DNA of 53,748 nt. It comes from Rhodospirillaceae bacterium (GTDB taxonomy: Bacteria > Pseudomonadota > Alphaproteobacteria > GCA-2731375). Both the position numbers and the translations under genes were made by a program. Location: positions 1-53,748 of the forward strand of contig JABJKS010000027.1 in the NCBI GenBank assembly GCA_018660265.1, read 5' to 3'. The notes below the pieces were generated by a model. That model made no database searches. It had not been told where the DNA came from and saw nothing but the letters and a program-made list of their open reading frames with translations. Shown here piece after piece: positions 45,760 through 53,662 of the stretch; position 1 is the first letter of the stretch; each line of letters starts with the position of its first letter.

Positions 45760-47069
45760 TGACGCCCGGCCAGAGCCAGAAATTACATGACGCCGTCAGG
45801 GCCCTAATGCCCGTGGCGGAAGATATCTTCACAGATGTGCGGGCTGCCAGCCAAGACGATATTGGTGTAACACGGCCGGCCTGGAGCATCCAAGACCAGG
45901 CCGCTGCAGATATTCTGTCAGCTGCCGCCCGGGACCACGGCCTGTCGACCCGGCAAGATGCTATTGGCAACAGTTATGCCACATTGACGGCACCGAATGG
46001 GGCGGGGCGGGACGAAGCAGCGCCAGGCATTCTAACAGGCTCTCATTTAGACTCGGTCGCCCGGGGCGGCAATTTCGATGGCCTGGCGGGTGCCGTCGCC
46101 GGCGTTGTCGCCTTGGCGGCCATACGACAGGCAGGTTTACAGCCCGGATGCAATTTGACTGCCATGGGAATACGGTGCGAGGAAAGCGTCTGGTTCGGCA
46201 TTGCCTATATTGGTGCCCGCCTGGCCGTGGGTAATATGGACCGCGCGGAGTTCGATGCCCTGGTGCGTCTGGACAGCGGGCAGGGGATCGCCGCGCACAT
46301 GTTGGATTTGGGCATTGCCGCCGATGATATATGGCGCGCCGGACCGCCTGAAATCAGTCCGGCCAACACCAAGGCCTTTTTGGAATTGCACATCGAACAA
46401 GGCCCCGTGCTGGTAGAGCAGAATTTACCTGTGGGCATCGCCACGGCGATACGCGGCAATCTACGTTTTGGCGATGCGATCTGTTATGGCTCCTATCAGC
46501 ATTCCGCCGCCACGCCGCGCCGCCTGCGCCAAGATACGGTTTTGGCTGTCAGCGAATTGCTGCAGCGGCTGGAAGCGTTGTGGCATGAAATCGAAGATGG
46601 TGCTGACCCATCAGCCGTCTTCACAGTGGGCAAATTATTCACCGACCCCGTTCACCACGCCCTGACCAAGGTTCCCGGCGAATGCCACTTCTCACTTAAT
46701 TTCGGCAGTACGGAACAGGCTTCCCAGGACCGCTTTGGCGCGGCGATCACCGCACTGACGGCGGAAATCGCAGCCCGTCGCCGGGTCCGCTTTGTCATGG
46801 GCGCACCCGTTGGCTCATCGCCGACACGCCTTGATCCCGGCCTGCGGGCCGGCCTTGTGCAAAATGCCGGGCGTCTGGGCATCCCCTGCACGGAATTCGC
46901 GACCGTCGGCCATGATGCTTCCATATTTGCCCGCGCCGGCATCCCCGCCGCCGTATTATTGGTGCGCAACAATGACGGCAGCCACAACCCGTATGAAAAA
47001 ATGGCGATGGCAGATTTTGAACAAGGGGTGCAGGTGCTGGCCGCCACCATGATGGAACTGTCAGCTTGA
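45759..47069 (+). CDS. M20C-type Zn amidohydrolase (allantoate/carbamoylase-like)
   Basis: A 436-residue enzyme of the allantoate amidohydrolase/N-carbamoyl-amino-acid hydrolase group. Metal motifs are LTGSHLDSVARGGNFDGLAGAVAG, CEESVWFGIAYIG (one step off the usual EEEGSRF), FLELHIEQGPVLV and TVGHDASIFARAGIPAAVLLVRNNDGSHNPYE. The substrate-loop NHAGTTPM of the family is changed to YQHSAATPRR. It probably cleaves an amide or ureido bond on an acid. Coupling to neuC (TGATG) suggests work on a sugar-derived amide, perhaps N-deacylation or a late step, but this is not established. Confidence 0.88.
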   Translation: MTPGQSQKLHDAVRALMPVAEDIFTDVRAASQDDIGVTRPAWSIQDQAAADILSAAARDHGLSTRQDAIGNSYATLTAPNGAGRDEAAPGILTGSHLDSVARGGNFDGLAGAVAGVVALAAIRQAGLQPGCNLTAMGIRCEESVWFGIAYIGARLAVGNMDRAEFDALVRLDSGQGIAAHMLDLGIAADDIWRAGPPEISPANTKAFLELHIEQGPVLVEQNLPVGIATAIRGNLRFGDAICYGSYQHSAATPRRLRQDTVLAVSELLQRLEALWHEIEDGADPSAVFTVGKLFTDPVHHALTKVPGECHFSLNFGSTEQASQDRFGAAITALTAEIAARRRVRFVMGAPVGSSPTRLDPGLRAGLVQNAGRLGIPCTEFATVGHDASIFARAGIPAAVLLVRNNDGSHNPYEKMAMADFEQGVQVLAATMMELSA

Positions 47070-47136
47070 AAAATCTTCCGGGCGGTTGGATAGTCAACGC
47101 AATATCGGCGCTAAAGCCACGAAGAGGAATGGAATC

Positions 47137-47901
47137 ATGAAACCAGTGTGTTTGGTCGTAGGTGCCGGTGCCGGCATCGGAGGCACCGTGGGGAAACGCT
47201 TTGCCAAGGAAGGCTATCACGCCGTTCTGTGCCGGCGTAGCGATCAAGACGGCCTGAACACTTTGGTGGCGGATATCGAAGCGAGGGGCGGCACGGCGTC
47301 TGGATATCTGATGAACGCCGTCCAACCGGATGTCATTGAAGAACGCATCGCCGCTATCGAGGCCGATATTGGTCCTATTGAAGTTGTGGTTTTCAATCTG
47401 GGGGCCCAAATCGGCAACCGGGCCTTGGCGGACACCACCTATAAGGCGTTCGAGATTGGCTGGCGCATGGCGACGTTCGCACTGTTCCGCGTCGCCGCCA
47501 CCCTATGCCCGTTGATGGAAGAGAGAGGCAAAGGCACGATTTTGGTCACTTCGGCCACGGCAGCGTTGCGTGGTAACGACGGCCAGCACTCCCATGCCGC
47601 CGCCATGGGCGGGCGGCGGATGCTGTGTCAAAGTCTGAATGCGGAATTTGGACCCAAGGGCATTCATATTGCCCATATCCTGATCGACGGTGCGGTTGAT
47701 GCCCCGGATACATTGGGCAAAATGCTGGGGCCGGAGAAATTTCAGGAACTGCGGGAAAGTCGTGGCATGGAGAATGACGGTCTTATGCTGCCCGAAAAAA
47801 TTGCCGATACATACTACCACATCGCCCAGCAACATCGATCAACCTGGACCCACGAAATTGATATGCGGTCATTTTCAGACGTGCCCTGGTGGAACAACTA
47901 G
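47137..47901 (+). CDS. SDR-fold protein lacking the usual catalytic Tyr/Lys
   Basis: A 254-residue short-chain dehydrogenase-like protein. The N-terminal VVGAGAGIGGTVGKRFA binds NAD(P). The middle VFNLGAQ replaces NNAG. The catalytic region reads SATAALRGNDGQHSHAAAMGGRRMLCQSLNAEFGPKGIHIAHI, without a Y-x3-K pair, so it is either a binder or uses another mechanism. Sequence like GPKGIHIAHILIDGAVDAP is typical of a subgroup of SDRs of unknown function. The ATG at 47137 has GAGGAA upstream. It is 67 bases after the amidohydrolase and probably the last gene of the operon. Confidence 0.8.
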   Translation: MKPVCLVVGAGAGIGGTVGKRFAKEGYHAVLCRRSDQDGLNTLVADIEARGGTASGYLMNAVQPDVIEERIAAIEADIGPIEVVVFNLGAQIGNRALADTTYKAFEIGWRMATFALFRVAATLCPLMEERGKGTILVTSATAALRGNDGQHSHAAAMGGRRMLCQSLNAEFGPKGIHIAHILIDGAVDAPDTLGKMLGPEKFQELRESRGMENDGLMLPEKIADTYYHIAQQHRSTWTHEIDMRSFSDVPWWNN

Positions 47902-48147
47902 GTCCATTTCGCTCATGCCTATGCATAAGCGCCGGACCGCCGTCACCGCATCCGCCAGATCATAATAACCAAGGCCAAGGCGGTCTGCTGCACCCGCAGC
48001 CAGGCGTGCAGCTCGGGCAAGACCAGTTTCGGACTTAAAGTCACGGGCAATGATCGGGGGCAACATTCCGGCAACCCGCCCAGCCCCGGCCCCATCAATC
48101 ATGATCATCCGAACGCCATTCAGTGGCTTCATACCGGTCATACGCAT
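47875..48147 (-). other. Doubtful open frame, possible dehydrogenase remnant
   Basis: A minus-strand frame from ATG 48147 to a stop at 47875 gives 90 residues (MRMTGMKPLNGVRMIMIDGAGAGRVAGMLPPII ... LARAARLAAGAADRLGLGYYDLADAVTAVRRL). Weak resemblance to the C-terminal helices of 3-hydroxyisobutyrate dehydrogenase-like proteins is all I can offer. There is no good ribosome site and it overlaps the SDR end by 27 bases. It may be a decayed gene or chance. Confidence 0.25.
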
Positions 48148-48199
48148 TTCTTCAAAACAAACTAAAATTCTCCAGATTATCGCCTCAACGTCTGCGCTA

Positions 48200-48245
48200 C
48201 CACAGACAGAAACCATGTACGCAGGGCGTAGTTTTCTGTCTGTGG
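48200..48245. repeat. Perfect 13-base inverted repeat
   Basis: CCACAGACAGAAA (48200-48212) is exactly complementary to TTTCTGTCTGTGG (48233-48245), separated by 20 bases. As RNA it would be a stable hairpin, but no T run follows. It sits five bases before the 11-base repeat array, so an operator or mRNA-processing role is possible. Confidence 0.75.
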
Positions 48246-48249
48246 GCAC

Positions 48250-48304
48250 AGGTTGCAAGATAACTGCACAATAATTGCAAGTTAATTGCACGTAACTTTC
48301 AAGC
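48250..48304. promoter_or_regulatory. 11-base repeat array (iteron-like)
   Basis: Consecutive 11-base units: AGGTTGCAAGA, TAACTGCACAA, TAATTGCAAGT, TAATTGCACGT and a weak fifth AACTTTCAAGC. The conserved core is TTGCA at the same place in each unit, so cores recur every 11 bases on one face of the helix. It can also be read as two 17-base repeats (48253-48269 and 48275-48291) 22 bases apart. This looks like a cooperative protein-binding site controlling the CTERM gene. Confidence 0.65.
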
Positions 48305-48423
48305 TTCGCAGAGGCCGCTCTGAAATAATACCCACTCGTATAAATGGTCGATTGCCGCTGTTCCGACAATCTGGCTAGCAAGAATTGAGGGCGAGAATTA
48401 ACGCGCTAAAGGAGTGCATTACA

Positions 48424-49332
48424 ATGAAGATTAATTTCGCCTTTCACAAAGGCATACCTGCGATCATAGGTGCCGGAACGATAATGACATATGTGGCTCT
48501 TTCGGGTGTCGCGTCGGCCGCCGTTGTTGGCCCAACCGCAAGCGATCACCAGTGGATCAGCGTAACCAGTAGGACGTGTGAAAGTCCACTCACCTATGCG
48601 GAAATCGTCTGTGCCGCAACGGGAGGTGGCTCTCTCGCAGTCACCGAGGTTAGCGGTTCGGAGGCACAGGGCTATAACATACATGATTTTGGTGGCGGCA
48701 GCATCAGTGGAAACGCCCTACGAGTATATTCCCAGAGTAGCAGCTATGTTGTACGGACAACTGCCATTATTGAGGAAACATATACGTTGCTCGGCCCCGA
48801 CGGCAGCACAGGTGACAACATTGCTCTCGATCTCAATTTTGCCGCTGATGGCTTTTATCAATTTATCGATGACCGTTTTGGCCGAAGGGGTTCAGGGCAT
48901 GGCTATGCCACAATCAAAATTGGCAACTTCATGTCAGCTGACGGTCTGAACATTTTTGTGCCTGGCTCTAGTGCAGCCCTCGCCACAGACAGCGACGACT
49001 ATCGGGTTACTTCTGACGAGAAGACGAAACCGCTCTTTAAAGAGTTCGACCTACTAGCCTCCACCACCATGAACGTGACGACAGGCATGGACTTCAACCT
49101 TGCCTTCATGTTTCAGGTCGTCAGCACAGGCAGCGTCATCGTGGATGGCTTGAATACGGGATTGATTAATTTCGACGTTCCCGATGGCTATACCTTGACC
49201 GCATTAGGCGGAACCACTTTGCCAGAAACGGCCTCAACCGTTCCCGTTCCGGCAGCTTTGCCATTGTTCGGCACGGCCCTCATTGGATTGGGATTTGCCG
49301 GATATCGACGACGTAAGGCACAAAACGCCTAA
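48424..49332 (+). CDS. VPxPA-CTERM sorted secreted protein
   Basis: A 302-residue exported protein. A signal peptide (AGTIMTYVALSGVASA) is followed by a Ser/Thr/Gly-rich, beta-looking body with two early cysteines (RTCESP, EIVCAA). The C-terminus has VPVPAALPLFGTALIGLGFAGYRRRK: a VPxPA motif, a membrane helix and an Arg cluster, the sorting signal recognised by exosortase-type enzymes. It is probably cut and placed on the surface or in a matrix. No exosortase gene is in the window. ATG 48424 follows AAAGGAG. The composition is less GC-rich than neighbours. Confidence 0.85.
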   Translation: MKINFAFHKGIPAIIGAGTIMTYVALSGVASAAVVGPTASDHQWISVTSRTCESPLTYAEIVCAATGGGSLAVTEVSGSEAQGYNIHDFGGGSISGNALRVYSQSSSYVVRTTAIIEETYTLLGPDGSTGDNIALDLNFAADGFYQFIDDRFGRRGSGHGYATIKIGNFMSADGLNIFVPGSSAALATDSDDYRVTSDEKTKPLFKEFDLLASTTMNVTTGMDFNLAFMFQVVSTGSVIVDGLNTGLINFDVPDGYTLTALGGTTLPETASTVPVPAALPLFGTALIGLGFAGYRRRKAQNA

Positions 49333-49388
49333 ACAACTTGCACACAGACGAACCTAAGCCGCGCCCCCATAGACGGCGGCCCTCACAG

Positions 49389-49416
49389 ACGGCGACCTTC
49401 GGGTCGCCGTTTTCTG
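49389..49416 (+). terminator. Rho-independent terminator with UUCG loop
   Basis: ACGGCGACC (49389-49397), loop TTCG (49398-49401), GGTCGCCGT (49402-49410), then TTTCTG. The nine-base arms are perfectly complementary and followed by a short T-rich stretch. It lies 57 bases after the VPxPA-CTERM gene and should end that transcript. Confidence 0.9.
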
Positions 49417-49487
49417 TTATGGAATTGGGGAAACGCAGCGCTAAACTGCCGGCCCATGGGGCGGTTGAGTTTGTTTGGAGGTGCGCG

Positions 49488-50537
49488 GTGGCGGGTTTGA
49501 GATTGGTGGTCATAGGCGCGGGCCTGATCGGGCGGGAACATTGCGCCTTGATAAGCGATCATCCGGGTGCCGCACTTGTGGGCCTGGCGGATGTTACCCC
49601 CGAAGGGCGGCAATATGCGGCCAGCATAGGCGCGCCGTACTTCAGCGACTATCAACAGATGTTGGAAGAGGTAAAGCCCGACGGTGCCATCGTCGCCGTA
49701 CCGAACAGGCTGCATGTCGCAGCCGGGCTGGCCTGCCTTTCCCGGGGCATTCCTTGTCTGATCGAAAAACCCATTGCCGATACTGTCGAAGCTGCCATGA
49801 ATTTGGTGAAAGCCAGTGAGGCCGCCAATGTGCCCATTCTTGTCGGCCATCACCGCCGCCATAGCCCGGACATACGCGAGGCCCGGCGCATTATAGAGGC
49901 AGGCGCGTTGGGTAAGCTTGTGGCCGTCAACGGCATGTGGCTGGCCGATAAACCCGATGACTATTTTCAAGCCGAATGGCGGCGGGAACCTGGCGGCGGG
50001 CCCCTATTGATCAACCTGATCCATGAATTCGATTGCCTGCGCTTTATTGTCGGCGAAATTGCCTCTGTTCGCGCCTTCACCTCTAATGCGGTGCGTGGAT
50101 TTGACGTTGAGGATACGGCCAGCATTGCCCTGCGGTTCGAAAACGGTGCCCTGGGCAGCTTTTTGATGAGTGACGCTGTTGCCGCCCCCTACACCTGGGA
50201 GGTGACCTCGGGGCAGGCCCTGTATTTCCCCCATCAGCCGGGGGATTGTTATTTTTTCGCCGGCCGGGAAGGTTCCCTGGCTGTACCCAGCATGAACCTT
50301 TGGCGGCATGATGGCGCGGGTAAGAATTGGCAGGATCCCCTTGTCCGCCAGCATATGCCCCTAGATGGGACGCGCACCTATCGCAATCAGATTGATCATT
50401 TTCTGGCCGTCATCGCCGGTGAGGTAAAGCCACTGGTGAGCGCCCATGACGGCATGATGACCCTGGCCGCGACCCTGGCCGTGGACACCGCCGCGCGGGA
50501 AGACCGAACCGTCACGGTTCAGGAAATGCTGTCATAG
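49488..50537 (+). CDS. Gfo/Idh/MocA-family oxidoreductase
   Basis: A 349-residue dehydrogenase acting on a sugar or inositol derivative with NAD(P). The N-terminal Rossmann part is LVVIGAGLIGREHCALISDHPGAALVGLADV, then VPNRLHVAAGLACLSRGIPCLIEKPIADTVEAA (the EKP motif) and VGHHRRHSPDIREARRII. The catalytic domain has GGGPLLINLIHEFDCLRFI. GTG 49488 has GGAGG at good spacing; the longer frame from 49338 crosses the terminator and is rejected. The MFS gene follows after 37 bases. Confidence 0.93.
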   Translation: MAGLRLVVIGAGLIGREHCALISDHPGAALVGLADVTPEGRQYAASIGAPYFSDYQQMLEEVKPDGAIVAVPNRLHVAAGLACLSRGIPCLIEKPIADTVEAAMNLVKASEAANVPILVGHHRRHSPDIREARRIIEAGALGKLVAVNGMWLADKPDDYFQAEWRREPGGGPLLINLIHEFDCLRFIVGEIASVRAFTSNAVRGFDVEDTASIALRFENGALGSFLMSDAVAAPYTWEVTSGQALYFPHQPGDCYFFAGREGSLAVPSMNLWRHDGAGKNWQDPLVRQHMPLDGTRTYRNQIDHFLAVIAGEVKPLVSAHDGMMTLAATLAVDTAAREDRTVTVQEMLS

Positions 50538-50574
50538 GCATAGTCATGGGTACGGGCATGGGCATGAACATAAA

Positions 50575-51792
50575 TTGACCGAAAGATCATCAACTCTTAT
50601 CACCGCGTCCCTGTCGTTGGGCCTTATGTTTGGTCAGTTGGCGATCATGGCGGTCCCTGCCCTGACGATGGATTTGGCGGCCCTTTGGCAGTTGGACGGA
50701 TCCCGCATCGGATGGCTGGGCGGTATCTATTTCATAGGTTATGCCGTTGCCCTGCCGTTCCTGACGGGCGCGGCCAATCGTATGGACGGACGCATTGTCT
50801 ATGGCGTCGCTGCCGTGATAAGTGCTGTCGCCTCATTCAGCATGGCACAGTTTGCTGATGGTTTTTGGTGGGCCCTTGCATTGCGGTTCATAGCCGGATT
50901 TGGTTTTGCCGGTATACATATCATCGGCATGAAACTCCTCGCCGACCGTTTGAGCGGCCCATCGCAGGCCAGAGGCAGTGCCTTTTATACAGGTGCCTTT
51001 GCGATCGGCAGCGGCTGCTCCTTCCTGGTTGCGGGTATTCTTTCAACGGCACTTGGTTGGGAGGCTGCCTTTGTGGGGGCCGGGATAGGGTCTTTGTTGT
51101 CATTGCCCACACTGCTTTTGATCGGACCAGCCGTGGCGGGCAACGAAATACGATCAGGGCGACTATTCCCTGACTATAGGCCAGCGCTGCGCGATGCTGA
51201 GGTCATTCGTTATATTGCTGCCTACGCCGGGAACCTGTGGGAGGTTTTCGCCATTCGGGTCTGGTTCGTACCGTTTCTGGCCTTCAACGCGGGTTGGCAA
51301 CAAGACGCTGTACCGAATTGGGACCCGGCAACCATCGCGGGGTTGTCGGTTTTGATTGCGGTGCCGATTAATCTCGCCATCGCGGAATTGGCTCAGAGGT
51401 GGGGGCGAAGGGCGGTTATATTCTGGGTCTCCCTGGCGTCGGTCATCGTCTGCCTGCTTCTTGGCTGGCAGGCATCCAGCCCTTATCTGTTCGTGCTTGC
51501 CGCCTTGCTGGTTCATGGTGTGACAAGTTACGGCGATGTCGGTGCCATATCGGCCGGCTTTATAGGAGCGTCAACGCCCCAAACGCGGGCTGCGGCGCTG
51601 GCATTGTTCGGCCTGATTGGGTTCACGGCCGGGTTCTTGGGGCCATTGGCCGTCGGGCTGGCGATTGATGGCGGTGGTGGTCGCGGGGAACCCGTTGCCT
51701 GGTTCTGGGCCTTTGCTGTTATGGCCTTGGGCTCAGTTGTATCGGGGGCGGCCATGGCGTGGAAGCCGCGCCCGCGATATGGGCGCGGCTAA
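50575..51792 (+). CDS. MFS transporter
   Basis: A 405-residue twelve-span transporter (first span ITASLSLGLMFGQLAIMAVPALT, motif-like GAANRMDGRIVYGVAAVIS, later LAQRWGRRAVIFWVSL). The start appears to be the TTG at 50575, since the ATGs just before it are in another frame. Being next to a sugar-type oxidoreductase suggests a sugar acid or related substrate. The 3' end overlaps the convergent SH3-like gene by four bases. Confidence 0.85.
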   Translation: MTERSSTLITASLSLGLMFGQLAIMAVPALTMDLAALWQLDGSRIGWLGGIYFIGYAVALPFLTGAANRMDGRIVYGVAAVISAVASFSMAQFADGFWWALALRFIAGFGFAGIHIIGMKLLADRLSGPSQARGSAFYTGAFAIGSGCSFLVAGILSTALGWEAAFVGAGIGSLLSLPTLLLIGPAVAGNEIRSGRLFPDYRPALRDAEVIRYIAAYAGNLWEVFAIRVWFVPFLAFNAGWQQDAVPNWDPATIAGLSVLIAVPINLAIAELAQRWGRRAVIFWVSLASVIVCLLLGWQASSPYLFVLAALLVHGVTSYGDVGAISAGFIGASTPQTRAAALALFGLIGFTAGFLGPLAVGLAIDGGGGRGEPVAWFWAFAVMALGSVVSGAAMAWKPRPRYGRG

Positions 51793-52379
51793 AATTCTTC
51801 GTTGGGCAAAGCGCCGAAAATTTCCGATCTGTGCAGCCAGGCGCTAATTTCGCCAAGTTCCATGCGGCACCACGCACCTTTGCAGGCGAGCAGTTTGCCG
51901 ATCACACCGGCTTCGGCGCGCAGGACAATGCGGGATTTGGCATCCGGCGTCTGGTGGAGATCATTGATATCACCACGCAACTGCGCCATACGCCGCCCGC
52001 TTAACAAAGTGCGGTGCATCCAGCCTTCGGTACCATCGGTATCGCGCACCTTGCGCCAGTTTTCGAATTCCGCCATGACCATCAAGGGCATGCCCTTACG
52101 TTGATAGACCCAACTAATGGGATAGCGAACCCCGGGCCCGGCCCGCATTCGCGCAACATCCTTAGCCAAGGAAACAAATCGGGGGACCGCCAGACCAGAG
52201 GCACCGGGATGGATCGCAGCCGCCGCTTTCCCAGCACCTTCTTTTGCTATGGCGACGTTATGCAGGGGCGCGACAAAGGAAAATGCGGCCAGCGCCAGGG
52301 TCATAATTATGTGCGGGATCAACTTCACAGCGAACTTATGCCAAGGCTGCGGCGACCGGGTCAAGCGGGCATTCTTCAC
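51789..52379 (-). CDS. Secreted SH3-like domain protein
   Basis: A 196-residue exported protein. A signal sequence (KLIPHIIMTLALAAFSFVAPLHNVAIA) is followed by one clear bacterial SH3-like repeat and a second weaker one: SLAKDVARMRAGPGVRYPISWVYQRKGMPLMVMAEFENWRKVRDTDGTEGWMHRTLLSG, then IVLRAEAGVIGKLLACKGAWCRMELGEISAWLHRSEIFG. Such proteins bind peptidoglycan or cell-wall ligands. It starts at GTG 52379 and is divergent from the 2-hydroxyacid dehydrogenase, an arrangement I recall from other alphaproteobacteria. Confidence 0.88.
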   Translation of the reverse strand: MKNARLTRSPQPWHKFAVKLIPHIIMTLALAAFSFVAPLHNVAIAKEGAGKAAAAIHPGASGLAVPRFVSLAKDVARMRAGPGVRYPISWVYQRKGMPLMVMAEFENWRKVRDTDGTEGWMHRTLLSGRRMAQLRGDINDLHQTPDAKSRIVLRAEAGVIGKLLACKGAWCRMELGEISAWLHRSEIFGALPNEEF

Positions 52380-52478
52380 CTGCCTATTTGTCCCCGGCCT
52401 CCGCTTCTGCTAGAGACAATGTAGCAATAGTTTTTCCGGCCATTTCCGGCCTCATGAATGTCTGCGTGAGATAAAATC

Positions 52479-53474
52479 ATGTCGCAAAATAAACCCCTAG
52501 TCATCGTCACCCGCAAGCTGCCGGACGTGATCGAAACACGTATGATGGAGCTATTCGACACCCGACTGAATGTGACCGACGACCCGATGAGCCATGAAGA
52601 CCTGATCAACGCGGTCAAATTCGCCGATGTTCTGGTACCAACCGTGACCGATAAAATTGATGCGGACGTGATTGCCAATGCCGGGGAGCGGTTGCGCCTG
52701 ATCGCCTCGTTCGGCACCGGGTGGGATCATATCGACCATAATGCCGCGCGCGAAAGGGGCATCATGGTGACCAACACACCCGGTGTACTGACCGAAGATA
52801 CCGCAGACATGACCATGGCATTGATGCTGTCCGTGCCCCGCCGTGTGACAGAGGGAGAACGGGTCCTGCGCGCCGGCGATTGGCATGGTTGGGGCCCAAC
52901 ATGGATGCTGGGACATCGCATTTCGGGCAAACGCCTCGGCATTATCGGCATGGGCCGTATTGGTACCGCAGTGGCCCGGCGAGCCCGTGCGTTTGGCCTG
53001 TCCATTCATTATCACAACCGGCATCGCGTCGATGCGGATACGGAGGCTGAACTAGAGGCGACCTATTGGGAAAGCCTGGATCAGATGCTCTCTCGCATGG
53101 ATATTATTTCCGTCAATTGCCCCCATACGCCGGCAACCTATCATCTGCTGTCGGCCCGTCGGCTACAGTTACTGCAACCGCAATGCTTTATCGTCAATAC
53201 GGCCCGGGGCGAAGTCATTGACGAAGATGCCATGGTTCGCCTGCTGCAAGAGGGGCGGATCGCCGGTGCTGGACTGGATGTTTTTGAGCACGAGCCCGCC
53301 GTCAACAAGAAGCTACTGGCTATGGGCAACGTGGTCTTGTTGCCGCATATGGGCTCCGCCACCATAGAGGGTCGGATCGATATGGGGGAAAAGGTGCTGA
53401 TCAACATTCGAACCTTCGTCGATGGTCATAAGCCCCCGGATCGTATCATTGACGAATCCCTGTTGCCGGCTTAG
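52479..53474 (+). CDS. D-2-hydroxyacid dehydrogenase (glyoxylate/hydroxypyruvate reductase type)
   Basis: A 331-residue NAD(P)-dependent dehydrogenase. Motifs: LIASFGTGWDHIDHNAARERGIMVTNTPGVLTEDTAD, then the Rossmann KRLGIIGMGRIGTAVARRARAFG, VNCPHTPATYHLLSARRL, VNTARGEVIDEDA, AGAGLDVFEHEP and the catalytic HMGSAT. It reduces glyoxylate or hydroxypyruvate, or the reverse. The Ser/Gly/Arg pattern is close to GyaR-type enzymes. The start at 52479 gives the usual length. Confidence 0.92.
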   Translation: MSQNKPLVIVTRKLPDVIETRMMELFDTRLNVTDDPMSHEDLINAVKFADVLVPTVTDKIDADVIANAGERLRLIASFGTGWDHIDHNAARERGIMVTNTPGVLTEDTADMTMALMLSVPRRVTEGERVLRAGDWHGWGPTWMLGHRISGKRLGIIGMGRIGTAVARRARAFGLSIHYHNRHRVDADTEAELEATYWESLDQMLSRMDIISVNCPHTPATYHLLSARRLQLLQPQCFIVNTARGEVIDEDAMVRLLQEGRIAGAGLDVFEHEPAVNKKLLAMGNVVLLPHMGSATIEGRIDMGEKVLINIRTFVDGHKPPDRIIDESLLPA

Positions 53475-53662
53475 TGGTGCGCGAGACACGATTCCGAAGA
53501 GTCTAGCAGTCTGCTGAAAAAGGCCTAGCTATTTTGGTTTGTCGAGGTTTTTGGCCTCGGGATGCGGTGGGCTTTGGATTTCAGTGTTGGTTTTGCGGTT
53601 TTTCTGATTTTCTGATGGATTTGGATGGGTTTGGCTGTCTTTGGGCAGACTCCGAGCCTGGT
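53475..53662. other. Noncoding end of an insertion sequence
   Basis: No gene. From about 53508 (GCAGTCTGCTGAAAAAGG) the sequence looks like the terminal inverted repeat of an IS5/IS1182-type element, followed by about 150 bases up to the transposase stop. The exact IS boundary and target duplication need the far end, which is outside the window. Confidence 0.5.

Larger units (their letters stand above)
47902..48423. other. Intergenic region before the VPxPA-CTERM gene
   Basis: About 520 bases without a convincing gene apart from the doubtful minus-strand frame. The right half is AT-rich and carries a 13-base inverted repeat (48200-48245) and a phased array of 11-base units (48250-48304). A -10-like TATAAA at 48339-48344 and an AAAGGAG ribosome site at about 48409-48415 lead to the ATG at 48424. 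Confidence 0.7.

Noticed and set aside
48250-48304. Repeat array as a small CRISPR
   Set aside because: Units are 11 bases with no spacers between them and no cas genes nearby.
49338-49487. N-terminal extension of the Gfo/Idh/MocA gene
   Set aside because: The added 50 residues run through a strong terminator hairpin and have no ribosome site, while GTG 49488 has GGAGG and starts the Rossmann strand.
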